DNA of 64,000 nucleotides from DATBGO01 sp963695645. Its GTDB lineage: Bacteria; Actinomycetota; Actinomycetes; Streptosporangiales; Streptosporangiaceae. Location: positions 194,481 through 258,480 of the forward strand of contig CAVOHC010000010.1 in NCBI GenBank assembly GCA_963695645.1. Reading direction: 5' to 3'. A program made the translations under genes and the position numbers. Below the pieces are notes generated by a model. It made no database searches and was not told where the DNA came from. It saw nothing but the letters and a program-made list of their open reading frames with translations. Shown piece after piece: positions 28,708 through 38,310 of this stretch (its first letter is position 1; every line of letters begins with the position of its first letter).

Positions 28708-29925
28708 ATGATCAGTCAGCCCGCGGTTCCCGCTGTTCCCGCCGCTCCGATCGACCCGGCCGGCCTCGCTGATTCCTTGAAGCCGTTTGGCGAGAGCAGG
28801 ATGCTGCCCAGGGCTGCCTATATTGACCCGGCGGTATTCGCCTGGGAACAGCAGCACTTCTTCGCCAGCGGATGGAATTGCGTCGGTCATAGTTCCCAGG
28901 TAGCGGAGCCCGGAGATCAGCGGGCCGAGCCGGTCGGCCAGGGCAGCGTGCTGCTCGTCCGCGGCGACGACGGCGAACTGCGCGCCTTCGCCAACACCTG
29001 CAGGCACCGTGGCCATGAACTACTGGCCTGCGGCGCCGCTGCGCAGCGGAACGCGATCATCTGCCCGTATCACTCCTGGACCTACTCCCTGTCCGGGGGG
29101 CTGCGCGCAGCGGCTGGGTTCAAGGGGCGCGGCGGTTTCGACATGACGGACTGGGGACTCGTCGAGCTGCCGGTTGCCGAATGGCACGGGCTGATCTTCG
29201 TCGACAGCTCGCGGCGAGCGACTCCGATCGCGGACTCGCTCCGCGAGCTCGACGCGCTAGTCACGCCGTACGAACCGGAACGGCTTGTCATCGCCGGGCG
29301 GCACGCCTACGACGCGGCGGCCAACTGGAAGATCCTCACGGAGAACTATCACGAGTGCTACCACTGCCCGATGATCCACCCCGAGCTGTGCAAGGTCAGC
29401 CCGCCCAAGAGCGGCGAGAACTATCCGCCGCGGGATGCCTGGGTAGGCGGCTGGATGGACCTGCGGGATGGCATGGACACCATGTCGCTGGACGGCACCA
29501 GCCTCGGCGTGCCGCTGCGCGGTCTGGACGCGACCGGCCTGCGCACCGTGATCTATGTCAACATCTTCCCGAACGTGCTGCTCAGCCTGCATCCCGACTA
29601 TGTGATGACACATCGCATCGTGCCGCTTGCCGCTGACCGGACCACGATCGAGTGCACCTGGGCCTTCGCTCCGGAAGCGCTGGAAAGGCCGGGCTTCGAC
29701 CCCGGGTACGCGGTCGAGTTCTGGGACATCACCAACAGGCAGGACTGGGGGGCCTGTGAGTCGGTGCAGCGCGGCCTGACCTCCGTGCACGCGCTGCCCG
29801 GGCCGCTGTCGCCCGACGAGGATGCGGTGTATCAGTACGTGACCATGGTGGCCCGCGGCTATCTGGGCCAGCCGGCCTGGATTCAGGCCACAAAGCCCCC
29901 GGCCAGCGCACCCGCGGTCAGCTAG
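28708..29925 (+). CDS. Rieske-type ring-hydroxylating/N-demethylating oxygenase, alpha subunit
   Basis: This 405-aa oxygenase has a Rieske [2Fe-2S] domain with Cys98, His100, Cys119 and His122 (CRHRGH and CPYHSW) and a mononuclear-iron domain with ENYHECYHCPMIHPEL at about 212-227 (iron histidines 219 and 224). NYHECYHC is characteristic of choline monooxygenase, glycine-betaine and stachydrine demethylases, so an N-methyl or quaternary amine substrate is more likely than an aromatic one. It needs a reductase partner, which is not in the window. It lies next to the acyl-CoA dehydrogenase/DAO pair of the amine cluster but has no visible copy of the TetR operator. Confidence 0.88.
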   Translation: MISQPAVPAVPAAPIDPAGLADSLKPFGESRMLPRAAYIDPAVFAWEQQHFFASGWNCVGHSSQVAEPGDQRAEPVGQGSVLLVRGDDGELRAFANTCRHRGHELLACGAAAQRNAIICPYHSWTYSLSGGLRAAAGFKGRGGFDMTDWGLVELPVAEWHGLIFVDSSRRATPIADSLRELDALVTPYEPERLVIAGRHAYDAAANWKILTENYHECYHCPMIHPELCKVSPPKSGENYPPRDAWVGGWMDLRDGMDTMSLDGTSLGVPLRGLDATGLRTVIYVNIFPNVLLSLHPDYVMTHRIVPLAADRTTIECTWAFAPEALERPGFDPGYAVEFWDITNRQDWGACESVQRGLTSVHALPGPLSPDEDAVYQYVTMVARGYLGQPAWIQATKPPASAPAVS

Positions 29926-29978
29926 CGCCTGCTGGTCCGCCCGCAGACCCAGCCCGACGACCCCGCGCTCGTCGCCGC

Positions 29979-30032
29979 GATCGAAGCCACCCTCCCGGCC
30001 AGCTGGATCGAGGCCACCCTCGCGGCGAGCTG
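29979..30032. repeat. Imperfect 27-bp duplication
   Basis: 29979-30005 and 30006-30032 are tandem copies differing at four bases, in frame with each other and ending in TGA. They sit between the Rieske gene and the convergent acyl-CoA dehydrogenase. The reading IEATLPASW/IEATLAAS looks like the tail of a lost gene. Confidence 0.6.
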
Positions 30033-30043
30033 ACCGGCGCGGG

Positions 30044-31210
30044 TCAGGCCAGCGCCCGGGGCCCGCGCTTGATCATCTGGTCGGCGATGATCGCCCGCTG
30101 GACCTCGCTGGTGCCCTCCCAGATCCGCTCCACCCGCAGCTCACGGAAGAACCGCTCGGCGACGTTCTCCCGCATGTAACCGCGGCCGCCGAACACCTGG
30201 ACGGCGCGGTCGGCCACCCGGCCGGCCATCTCGGAGGCGTACAGCTTGGCCATCGAGCACTGGGCGTGCTGCACTTTGACGTCCGCGCCTGCGTCGACCG
30301 CCCGTGCCGTCTCGTAGGTCAGCGACCTGGCGGCGAACAGCTCGGTCAGGCTGTCCGCGAGCATCGCCTGGATCGCCCCGAACTGGCTGATCGGCCGGCC
30401 CTGCACCCGCCGCTGCGCGGCGAACTCCGTCATCTCGGCGGTCAGCCGCTCGGCCGCGCCCAGGCAGCGGGCCGCGACCATCAGCCGCTCGAACCTGAAC
30501 CACTCGTAGGCAAAACTCATCCCGTCACCCTCGGCTCCGACCAGGTTGGCGGCCGGCACCCGGACGGCGTCAAAGGTGACGATCGGGTGGTGGTGACTGA
30601 TCGTGTGCGAGTACGCAGGGGTACGGACCACCCGGACGCCCGGGCTCGGCAGGTCGACCAGGAACATCGCGTGCTCGCCGTCGTGCGGGCCGCCGGCCAG
30701 CTTGCCCTGGAAGAACGCGAAGGTGGCGGAGTTATAGGACGTGACATGCCATTTCTCGCCGGTCAGGACGTACTCGTCGCCGTCCGGGCGGGCGGTGGCG
30801 ACGATGGCGTCCACGTCCGAGCCCGCACCATCCTCGGTGATCGCATAGCACTCCTCCGCCTCGCCGCGGATGGCCGGGATCACGTAGCGGTCCAGCTGAT
30901 ACGGGGTGGCAACGGCAGGCAGCCAGGAGGGGGGAGTGCCGCAGGCCCAGGCGAGCGCGTTGGTGACCCGGCCGACCTGCTCCTGGATCAGGACCTGCTG
31001 CAGCGAGGTGGCGCCGCCGCCGCCAAGCTCCTTCGGCATGTTCGCGGCGTGCAAGCCGAGTTCCCTGGCCCGTGCGGCATGCGCGGCCGCGAGGTCATCG
31101 GGCAGCATGCCGTTGCTGAGCTCGGCGGTCACCTCGTACGGGATCATCTGATCCGCGAACGACCGGGCCCGTGCCTGGATCTCCAGGTCATCGTCCGACA
31201 AGCGGTACAT
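30044..31210 (-). CDS. Acyl-CoA dehydrogenase family protein
   Basis: This FAD enzyme oxidises acyl-CoA thioesters at the alpha-beta position, 388 aa. Recognisable features are AITEDGAGSDVDAI and TGEKWHVTSYNSA (FAD/substrate loop), QVFGGRGYMRENVAERFFREL, and the C-terminal RIWEGTSEVQR carrying the catalytic glutamate. ATG at 31210 has AAGGGG upstream. Its promoter (TTGGCA, 17 bases, TAGACT on the minus strand) is covered by a perfect 16-bp TetR-type palindrome shared with the divergent FAD oxidoreductase. It probably handles an acid intermediate of the regulated pathway. Confidence 0.9.
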   Translation of the reverse strand: MYRLSDDDLEIQARARSFADQMIPYEVTAELSNGMLPDDLAAAHAARARELGLHAANMPKELGGGGATSLQQVLIQEQVGRVTNALAWACGTPPSWLPAVATPYQLDRYVIPAIRGEAEECYAITEDGAGSDVDAIVATARPDGDEYVLTGEKWHVTSYNSATFAFFQGKLAGGPHDGEHAMFLVDLPSPGVRVVRTPAYSHTISHHHPIVTFDAVRVPAANLVGAEGDGMSFAYEWFRFERLMVAARCLGAAERLTAEMTEFAAQRRVQGRPISQFGAIQAMLADSLTELFAARSLTYETARAVDAGADVKVQHAQCSMAKLYASEMAGRVADRAVQVFGGRGYMRENVAERFFRELRVERIWEGTSEVQRAIIADQMIKRGPRALA

Positions 31211-31275
31211 GGCGCCCCTTATCCCCGGGCCTCCGCCAGCGTCGCGGGCCGCAGCGTGCCCCGGCCGCACCGGCC

Positions 31276-31318
31276 TTGACTGAACGTTCAGTCTATGCCA
31301 GCATCAACCACGTGCCAA
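31276..31318 (-). promoter_or_regulatory. Operator site A and promoter of the acyl-CoA dehydrogenase
   Basis: GACTGAACGTTCAGTC at 31278-31293 is a perfect 16-bp palindrome within TTGACTGAACGTTCAGTCTA. Read on the minus strand, -35 TTGGCA (31313-31318) and -10 TAGACT (31290-31295) are 17 bases apart and the operator covers the -10 box. The start of the divergent plus-strand gene is 19 bases from the palindrome. Matching sites occur at 41156, 46497 and 48291. Confidence 0.8.
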
Positions 31319-32565
31319 CGGGCCCGGCCGACCGGCCAGAACTCGCCGACGCCATCGCCGATGCCATCGTCGTCGGAGGCGGCACGGTGGGCGCCTGGTG
31401 CGCCTATTTCCTCCGCCGCAGCGGTCTTGAGCGGGTTGTCCTGCTGGAGAAGCGGACCCTCGGCGAAGGCGCGAGCAGCCGTGCGGCCGGGGTCGTCAGG
31501 ACCCAGGGCGGCACCCGCTGGGCGGTCCGGCTCGGCGAGTGGTCCCGCAGGTTCTACCTGGGCCAGCGCCAGGAACTCGGGATCGACTCCGGCTTCACCC
31601 CGCAGGGCTACCTGCTGCCGTGTTTCACCGACGGCGACGTCGCCGCCGCCCGCGAGCGGATGGCCATGCAGGCCGGGCTCGGCCTGGCGGTCCGCTGGCT
31701 GGAACCGGACGAAGTCGACGTGCTCAATCCCACCCTCGCGCCCGGGCTGACGCGCGGCGGGACCTTCTGCGCGGATGACGGTTATCTCGCCCCGCCGCGC
31801 AACGTCACCGCCTACGCGGTCGCGCTCGCGACCAGCGGCGTTATCGTCCGCGAGCGCGTCGCCTTCACCGGGCTGCTGACCGCGGGCGGCCGGGTCACCG
31901 GCGCGGCGACCAGCGCGGGCACGATCACCGCACCGCTCGTCGTGCTCACCGGCGGCCCTGAGCTTGCCGAGGTGGGCGGGCTTGCCGGAGTGCGGATCCC
32001 GGCGGGCGGGGTCAGGCACCAGGTCGCGGTGACGCAGGCCCACCCGGAACTCGCCGCCGAGCGGGTGCCGATGGTCTTCGACCTGTCGGCGGGCCTGTAC
32101 TGGCGGCCCGAGGAGGGCGGCCTGCTGTTCGGCATGAGCAACCCGGACGAGCCGCCAGGCACCGCCCGCTGCGTTGACGAGGAGTACCTGGCCGCCATGC
32201 GGAAGAGGCTGGCGCGGCTCGTCCCGGTCACCGCCGGGCTCGGACTGCGCCGGGTCTGGGCGGCGACGATCGATTACACCCCGGATCACCTGCCTATCGT
32301 CGGTCCCGCCATCGGCCAGGACGGGGCTATTAACGGAGCCACCGTGGCCAGTGCCGGCGGCGCCGGGATGATGTGGGGGCCGGCCGTGGCCCGGGCGGCT
32401 GCTGATGTCGCGCTCACCGGATCCTCCGACGTGGTGGACACTGCCGATCTCGGCCTGGACAGGTTCGATGAGCACGGCAACAGCCGCCTGGCTACCGATC
32501 CGATCGCGCTGCCGTTCCCTGAGCACGCGGCGAGGAAGCCCGCTGGCCAGCCAGCGGCCTCCTGA
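31312..32565 (+). CDS. FAD-dependent DAO-type oxidoreductase
   Basis: This 417-aa flavoprotein has the N-terminal dinucleotide-binding motif IVVGGGTVGAWCAYFLRRSG, the second FAD motif GEGASSRAAGVVRTQGG, and the DAO C-terminal TIDYTPDHLPIVGPA. The family includes sarcosine and dimethylglycine oxidases and opine or D-amino-acid dehydrogenases, which cleave C-N bonds oxidatively. GTG at 31312 is the only sensible start upstream of the first beta strand. It is 22 bases upstream of a cupin gene and divergent from the acyl-CoA dehydrogenase; operator A lies immediately upstream, so both directions are probably repressed together. Confidence 0.87.
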   Translation: MPTGPADRPELADAIADAIVVGGGTVGAWCAYFLRRSGLERVVLLEKRTLGEGASSRAAGVVRTQGGTRWAVRLGEWSRRFYLGQRQELGIDSGFTPQGYLLPCFTDGDVAAARERMAMQAGLGLAVRWLEPDEVDVLNPTLAPGLTRGGTFCADDGYLAPPRNVTAYAVALATSGVIVRERVAFTGLLTAGGRVTGAATSAGTITAPLVVLTGGPELAEVGGLAGVRIPAGGVRHQVAVTQAHPELAAERVPMVFDLSAGLYWRPEEGGLLFGMSNPDEPPGTARCVDEEYLAAMRKRLARLVPVTAGLGLRRVWAATIDYTPDHLPIVGPAIGQDGAINGATVASAGGAGMMWGPAVARAAADVALTGSSDVVDTADLGLDRFDEHGNSRLATDPIALPFPEHAARKPAGQPAAS

Positions 32566-32587
32566 ACGCACCGAAAGGATAGCGACG

Positions 32588-32938
32588 ATGACCGACATTA
32601 CGTCCCTGACCCCGTTTCTCGCCTCCGCCCGCACCGCCGAGCTCGAGGACTGGGGGCCGCTGGACGAGGCGACCGGGGAGCCGATGCAGACCTCGGGCCT
32701 CACGCTGTGGCAGGACGGCGATCAGGAGGTCGGGGTGTGGGAGTGCGCGCCGGGCCCGTCCTACTGGAAGCTCGAGACGCACGAGTTCGTGCACATCGTG
32801 GCCGGCCGGATGACGGTGACGCCGGATGGCGGTCAGCCGCAGGACATCGGCCCTGGCGGCACCGCCGTCTTCCCGCGCGGCTGGGCAGGCACCTGGCAGA
32901 TCCACGAGCAGATCCGCAAGGTCTACGTCATCTTCTGA
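32588..32938 (+). CDS. DUF861-type cupin protein
   Basis: This is a 116-aa single-domain cupin: SYWKLETHEFVHIVAGRMTVTP forms the first motif and GPGGTAVFPRGWAGTWQIHE the second, with the RKVYVIF end typical of the EutQ/(S)-ureidoglycine-aminohydrolase-like DUF861 family. ATG has AAGGA 8 bases upstream and lies 22 bases after the DAO gene, so they are co-transcribed. It may process or bind an unstable imine or aldehyde from the oxidase; that is inference. Confidence 0.85.
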   Translation: MTDITSLTPFLASARTAELEDWGPLDEATGEPMQTSGLTLWQDGDQEVGVWECAPGPSYWKLETHEFVHIVAGRMTVTPDGGQPQDIGPGGTAVFPRGWAGTWQIHEQIRKVYVIF

Positions 32939-33140
32939 CGGCCAGCCTGCCTCCGGGAGCACGCGCACTGGCTGCAGCGTCGCGCCCGTGCTGGTGCCGC
33001 GTTTCGTCGTGCGGCTCCATGATGCGGCGACATGATGCGGCGACGCTGCAGCTCGGCTCGCGGATCGAGGCCGGCCGCGGCCGGCTGAGATTCTTACCCC
33101 GAGCCCGCGGTCGGCAGCCGGCCGGGCTGATACTTGTCGG

Positions 33141-33920
33141 ATGGATCGCCGAGGATTCCTTGCAGGCGTCGGCCTCGTCTCCGTCGGCGGCGCGGTCGGA
33201 GCCGGTGCCGGGATCGCGGCCGAGCAGGCGATGGCGGCCGAGGGCCCGACGGCGCGGACCGCGCGGCCTGACGGACCGGCGGCGTACGTGGCCGGAGTGA
33301 CGTTTCGTACCGCGCCGTCCGCCAGAGTCGTCGCGCTCACCATCGACGACGGCCCGACACGGGAGTGGACGCCGCAGGTGCTGCGGATTTTGCGGCGGCA
33401 CGATGCGAAGGCGACGTTCTTCGTGGTCGGCGAGCGGGCGCAGGCTGCGCCCGGCTGGGTAGTGCAGGCCGCGGATGCAGGCCACGAACTGGCTAATCAC
33501 ACGTGGGAGCACAGCGACCTGACCCAGAACAGCGAGGCGTTCGACCGCGCTAGCCTGGAGCGCACCCACGAGCTCCTGGTGCACCTGACCGGCCGCGCGC
33601 CGAGCTTGTGCAGGCCGCCCTACGGCCGCATCGACAGCGTCGGACTGGCGGTATGCGCGGGCCTGCACTACGGCGTGGCGCTGTGGTCGAATCATGTCAC
33701 TGGCAGCAATGCTCAAGGCGATGTCGACACGACGCTGCGGCAGGCCTCGCCCGGCAGCATCGTGCTCGCTCATGACGGTGGATCGGAGCCGAACGTCAGC
33801 CTCATGCAGCAGCTTGACCGGCTTGTGGCGGCCATGACGGACGCGGGGTACAGGTTCGTGACGGTCAGCGAACTGCTGGCGGCCTCGGCACCAGGAGGCG
33901 CCGCCAGACCGGCGTCATGA
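33141..33920 (+). CDS. Exported polysaccharide deacetylase (NodB fold)
   Basis: This 259-aa protein has a twin-arginine-like signal (MDRRGFLAGVGLVSVGGAVG) and a NodB carbohydrate esterase domain: TIDDGP (catalytic base and metal Asp), HELANHTWEHSDL (metal histidines), RPPYGR, and the late HDGG. It would deacetylate peptidoglycan or another N-acetylated polymer outside the cell. GATACT at 33129-33134 ends 6 bases before the ATG, a leaderless arrangement. It converges on the desaturase gene with a 6-base overlap of the two ends. Confidence 0.9.
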   Translation: MDRRGFLAGVGLVSVGGAVGAGAGIAAEQAMAAEGPTARTARPDGPAAYVAGVTFRTAPSARVVALTIDDGPTREWTPQVLRILRRHDAKATFFVVGERAQAAPGWVVQAADAGHELANHTWEHSDLTQNSEAFDRASLERTHELLVHLTGRAPSLCRPPYGRIDSVGLAVCAGLHYGVALWSNHVTGSNAQGDVDTTLRQASPGSIVLAHDGGSEPNVSLMQQLDRLVAAMTDAGYRFVTVSELLAASAPGGAARPAS

Positions 33921-35000
33921 GGCGAGGAGCTCCGGCACTTCCTGCGGCTCCTCAATGTGCCAGTCAAGGTGCGTCTGGCGGAGCTGCTGGCTGGGGGCCA
34001 GCTGCTTGTCTGCGAAGTGGACCTGCGCTCTCGGCTTCTTGACCTTGTAGATCAAGCCCAGCATGGCGAGGAGCTGGATGAGCCTCCAGGTGGCGTCGGG
34101 GCGCCAGCCGTGATCTGGCCTGGCTCCGACTGCCCGGGCGCCGGCGTCAAGGGTGACCTTGCGGCCGTGCCGGGGGCAGGCAGGGTCGGCGTGGTGCCAG
34201 CTGTGGTTGCCCTCGCCGCCGGCCACGACTGCCACGAATACGTTGTTGCGGCTGTCGTCCGCGCGATACTCGAGGCCGCGGCTGTCTGTCGCCCGGCTGC
34301 CCCATTTGTGGCACACGGAGTTGACGAAACCAGTGGCCGTCATGAGGGCCGCGGTGCGCAGCGCCCCGGCGATAAGCACCGAGTTCCAGCCGAACAGAGG
34401 GTAGAACGCCAGCGGCACGAGGAAGTTCGCCACCGCCAGGAACGGGAACGCCCGGCGCTGCCACTGCACCACCCGGTCCTCGGCCAGATCGCGGTGCAGC
34501 GTGTACCCCGGTGGCCGTTCGTACGCGAAGAACAGCCAGACGCCCTGCGCCCAGGCGAGGCCTTTGTAGCCGCGCCAGCCGGGGTATTCGTAAGGCGAGT
34601 GCGGATCCTTGCCGACCACGTCGGCGAAACGGTGGTGCGCGCGGTGGTTCATCACCCATTGCTGGATGTCGCCTTCCAGCGACATCCCGCTCGCCACCGC
34701 CAGCACCGCCTGCAACCCGGATCTGGCCTCGAATCCGCGGTGGGTCCAGTAACGATGGTTCCCTAGTGTCACGCCGAACAGCGTGAACAGGTACATTGCC
34801 GCCGCCAGCGCCCAGAGGCCGATGCCGGTAGGGGTAGTAAAGGCCCGGTAAAGTCCCCAGATTGCGAAGACTGGCAACAGTATTCCCAGGGTCACTATAT
34901 TGACCCATATCGGCTTCCGTTGTTTGCCGTTACGGTCAATGTTAAAGCCTAGCGACAGGACTCCCGGCCAGTCAGTCCTGCCTTTCCTGGGAGCGGGCAT
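33915..35000 (-). CDS. Delta-9-type acyl-CoA/acyl-lipid desaturase
   Basis: This is a membrane-bound di-iron fatty-acid desaturase, 361 aa. The three histidine boxes are GNHRYWTHRGF, NHRAHHRF and EGNHSWHHADP, in the order and spacing of the OLE1/DesC group. Four membrane helices are predicted (for example IVTLGILLPVFAIWGLY). It introduces a double bond into membrane acyl chains. ATG at 34998-35000 starts MPAPRKGRTD; the ribosome-binding site is weak. The gene has its own upstream region and shows no operator site. Confidence 0.93.
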   Translation of the reverse strand: MPAPRKGRTDWPGVLSLGFNIDRNGKQRKPIWVNIVTLGILLPVFAIWGLYRAFTTPTGIGLWALAAAMYLFTLFGVTLGNHRYWTHRGFEARSGLQAVLAVASGMSLEGDIQQWVMNHRAHHRFADVVGKDPHSPYEYPGWRGYKGLAWAQGVWLFFAYERPPGYTLHRDLAEDRVVQWQRRAFPFLAVANFLVPLAFYPLFGWNSVLIAGALRTAALMTATGFVNSVCHKWGSRATDSRGLEYRADDSRNNVFVAVVAGGEGNHSWHHADPACPRHGRKVTLDAGARAVGARPDHGWRPDATWRLIQLLAMLGLIYKVKKPRAQVHFADKQLAPSQQLRQTHLDWHIEEPQEVPELLAS

Positions 35001-35521
35001 TGCTATCAGCGCCCTTCAAGGTAGATACAGATAGGGGAATCACTGGCCACGGGCGGAGACCAGGCGGCCCGCCATCATCAGATCCTTCCGGCGCGCGGCT
35101 CAGGCAGCCGCCGACAGCCGGATCCGCGGACCTGGCCCGCGCTGAGCGGAAACTCGCACCCGGCAGGTCCTCATCGCCGAGGGTCATGCCTCCAGCAGAC
35201 CCGCCCGGCAGCGATCCGGTCAGGGACGGAGGTCCTCACATCGGTCCCTGGCACGATCAGATCCCGGCCCGCCCGAGCACCTCAGGATCGGCGACCAGCC
35301 GGTAGCAGAACCCAGGTTTTCACCCGGCCATGGCGGGCTGTCATGGGTGACCGCCGGACAACGAGCGCATAACCGATTGTCATGAACGAGCCACGAAGAA
35401 ACCACGAATGAGTCGGCAAAGGGCCGGACGTGCATGCCGACCGGCCCAAAGGGTACCCCTCCGCGGGAAAGGGTCCTCATCGGGGGGTGAGGTCACGGGG
35501 GATAGGTCGGGGGTTTTCGGG
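35001..35521. other. Gene-free stretch between desaturase and L,D-transpeptidase
   Basis: There are no credible genes on either strand. The open frames here begin with TTG or lack ribosome-binding sites and have no recognisable motif. The stretch should hold the divergent promoters of the desaturase and transpeptidase genes, but I cannot point to convincing boxes. Confidence 0.5.
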
Positions 35522-36778
35522 GTGAAGCGACGCAATGTCGGCCGTGCTCGGCCGGGCAGCCGGACGGTGATCATCACAGCGGCGGGGGCCGCCCTTGTCT
35601 TGGCGGCGGCAGCATGCTCGGTACTGGGCGGCCCGGGTAAGCCGCCGCCAGCGGCACGGCTGACGATCACGCCAGCAACCGGTGCGCGGGATGTCAGCCC
35701 GAGCGCCGGCGTCACGGTCACGGCGGCACACGGCAAGCTGGGGGACGTTGTCGTCCGGGCCGCCGGCGACCCGGTGGCCGGCCTGCTCAGCCGCAGCCGG
35801 ACGGCCTGGCGCAGTGAGGGGCTGCTGAACCCGTCACACAGCTATACGGTGACGGCGACCGCGATCGGGGCAGGCGGCAAGCGGGTGACCGCGACCAGCA
35901 CGTTCCAGACGCTGAAGCCGCGCAAGACCTTCAGTGCCACGACGATGGAGACCTACGACCAAGCCTACGGCGTAGGAATGCCGGTCGTCTTGACATTCAA
36001 CCGGCCGATCACGCACCGAGCGGCTGTCGAGCGATCGCTCAGCCTGCGCACGTCCAAGCCCGTAGTGGGCGCCTGGTACTGGGATGGCAACGAGACGCTG
36101 GAGTTCAGGCCCAGGGTCTACTGGCCGTCGCATACGAAGGTGACCGTCGTCGGGCACTTCACCGGCGTGGAGGGCGCGCGAGGTGTCTACGGGACCCACA
36201 ACCTCCGTCAGACGTTCGACATCGGATCGTCGCTGATCGTCGTGGCGAGCACGACCTCGCACTACATGAAGGTCTACTACAGGCACCGACTGTTCGGTGA
36301 CTGGCCGATCAGCACCGGCAGGCCTGGCGACGATACGCCCGACGGGACCTACCTGACCATTGAGAAGGCCAACCCGACGTTCATGAAGGGGCCCGGCTAC
36401 GCGCTCTGGGTGCCCTGGGCTGTCCGGTTCACCTGGAGCGGCGTCTACATCCACGACGCGTACTGGTCGGTGGGCGAGCAGGGTTACGTCAATGTCAGCC
36501 ACGGCTGCGTGAATACCTCGCCCGAGCACGCCGAGATCTACTACAACATGGAACTCCCCGGCGATCCGGTCACCGTTACCAACAGTCCCCGGGCTGGCAC
36601 CTGGGACGACGGCTGGACCGAGTGGTTCTTGTCCTGGAAGCAACTACTGAAGGGCAGCGCGCTGCATGAGGCCGTGGTAGCCGGCCCGAACGGCAGTTCG
36701 TTCGTCAGCCCGGACACGCTTCCGGCTGTGCAGGCGAGCGCGCCGCTGCAGATGCCGCGCCGGAACAACTCGGCCTGA
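35522..36778 (+). CDS. L,D-transpeptidase lipoprotein with Ig-like domains
   Basis: This cell-wall cross-linking enzyme forms 3-3 peptide bonds in peptidoglycan, 418 aa. GTG at 35522 gives a basic N terminus, hydrophobic stretch and lipobox LAAAAC. Two immunoglobulin-like domains (LTITPATGARDVSPSAGVTVT and MPVVLTFNRPI regions) precede the YkuD catalytic domain, which has IHDAYW and the nucleophile motif SHGCVNTSPEHA. It resembles mycobacterial LdtMt2 and Streptomyces Ldts. An upstream in-frame ATG at 35408 would add a non-signal extension and is less likely. Confidence 0.9.
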   Translation: MKRRNVGRARPGSRTVIITAAGAALVLAAAACSVLGGPGKPPPAARLTITPATGARDVSPSAGVTVTAAHGKLGDVVVRAAGDPVAGLLSRSRTAWRSEGLLNPSHSYTVTATAIGAGGKRVTATSTFQTLKPRKTFSATTMETYDQAYGVGMPVVLTFNRPITHRAAVERSLSLRTSKPVVGAWYWDGNETLEFRPRVYWPSHTKVTVVGHFTGVEGARGVYGTHNLRQTFDIGSSLIVVASTTSHYMKVYYRHRLFGDWPISTGRPGDDTPDGTYLTIEKANPTFMKGPGYALWVPWAVRFTWSGVYIHDAYWSVGEQGYVNVSHGCVNTSPEHAEIYYNMELPGDPVTVTNSPRAGTWDDGWTEWFLSWKQLLKGSALHEAVVAGPNGSSFVSPDTLPAVQASAPLQMPRRNNSA

Positions 36779-36784
36779 ACCCAT

Positions 36785-36830
36785 CGGCATCGCCAGCTGA
36801 CCGCGGGAACCCGGCCGGCTGGCGATGCCG
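36785..36830 (+). terminator. 13-bp hairpin between convergent genes
   Basis: CGGCATCGCCAGC at 36785-36797 pairs perfectly with 36818-36830. It lies just after the L,D-transpeptidase stop and before the end of the convergent acyl-CoA synthetase, so it may serve both. Confidence 0.65.
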
Positions 36831-36900
36831 GTGTGCCGGACAGGCCGCCACCGACGAGCTAGCCAGCGGCTGAGCCGCGCCGGGCCGCGAACAAGCCGCC

Positions 36901-37010
36901 GGCCACGGTGCCAGCAGGGGCCACGGTGCCAGCAGGGGCCACGGTGCCAGCAGGGGCAACAGTGCCAGCAGGGGCAACAGTGCCAGCAGGGGCCACGGTG
37001 CCAGCTGGGG
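36901..37010. repeat. 18-bp tandem repeat encoding PAGTVA
   Basis: About six copies of a unit near GGCCACGGTGCCAGCAGG lie inside the 3' end of the acyl-CoA synthetase gene and encode a PAGTVA tail in frame. Confidence 0.9.
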
Positions 37011-38194
37011 AGCGGCGCCGGATCGCGAGCGCGTCGACTGCCACGGCGCCCGCCGGCCCGCAGATCAGCGGATTCACGTCGAGTGCCTCGAGCTCGTCGC
37101 CCAGATCACCGGCGAGCGCGGACAGGCCCGTGATCGCGCGGACGATCGAGTCGAGATCTGCTGGCGGCGCGCCGCGCAGGCCAGCCAGCACGCGGCCGAT
37201 CCGGAGCTCGCCGATCAGCTGCGCGGCGGTGCGCTCGGCGACCGGCGGCAGCACGACCGCCCGGTCGGCGAGCACCTCCACCAGGACGCCGCCAGCGCCC
37301 ACCACGATGAGCGGCCCGAGCACGGGGTCGCGGACGATGCCCAGCGCCATTTCGATGCCGGCCGGAATGGTCTCGCAGACGAGCACCCGGGGGCCGAGCC
37401 TGCCGGCCAGATCGGCATACGCGCTGGCCAGCCTGGCTGGGCCGGGAACGCCCAGGACCACGCCCCCGGCGTCCGACTTGTGCTGGATGGCTGGCTCGTC
37501 GGTCTTGAGGACAACCGGGAAGCCAATCGCCTCCGCCGCCGCGAGCGCGCCGTCGGCGCTGTCGGCCGGCACGGCTCTTGCGGCGGCGACCCCGTATTCG
37601 CGCAGCAACTCAAGCAGCGGCGCGCCGCCCGCCGCGCCTGCCGCGAGCAGCTCGGCCGCGCGGCGGCGGCCGATCTGGCCAGGGGCGGAGCGCGGGGGAG
37701 AATAACGGGGCCGGGCGCTGGCGTGATCGAGCAGGTGACCGAGCGCGAGCAAGCCGGTACGCAGGCCCTCAAGAACCGGGATCCGCAGTCGCCGCAGCCG
37801 CGCCGCGGCCTCCTGATCGATAGCGCTTGGCAGGTTGCTGAGGACGGCGAGCGGCTTGTCGGTGCGCCGGGCGGCGTCCATGACGGCGAGCGGATAGGAG
37901 TCGTCGCCGTCGAGTTCCCGGACCAGATCCACCGAGAGCGCAACCGCCGCGACCGACGGATCATCGGCCAGGGCCACGAGCGAGCTCGCGAACAGTCCCT
38001 GCGTGCCGGTCCCGTTGCCCCACGCGTCGAGCGGGTTGCCGGGCTCGAGGCCGGGATCGAGCAGCTCGGCGAGGCGGCCTCTGGTGGCCTCGCTGATCTC
38101 GGCGAACGGCACGCCCAGCTGCTCGGCGAGGTCAGCGGCGTGAGCCCGCTCCAGCCCTGAATCGTGCACCGTGGCGATGCCCGTGCCTGGTGCC

Positions 38195-38310
38195 GGGCCG
38201 GGCCGGGCCTGGCCGGGCTGGGCGGGCTGGGCGGGCTGGCCGGGCTGGGCGGGCTGGCCGGGCTGGGCGGGCTGGGCGGGCTGGCCTGGCTGGGCGGGCT
38301 GGGCCGGGCG
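38195..38310. repeat. GGGCTGGGC-type tandem repeat at the frameshift
   Basis: Irregular copies of GGGCTGGGC and GGGCTGGCC units sit in the middle of the acyl-CoA synthetase gene. The reading frame changes across or next to them, so slippage in this array is the likely cause. Confidence 0.9.

Noticed and set aside
35000..35305. 101-codon frame beginning with TTG
   Set aside because: No ribosome-binding site and overlaps the divergent desaturase start; Pro/Arg/Ser-rich noise.
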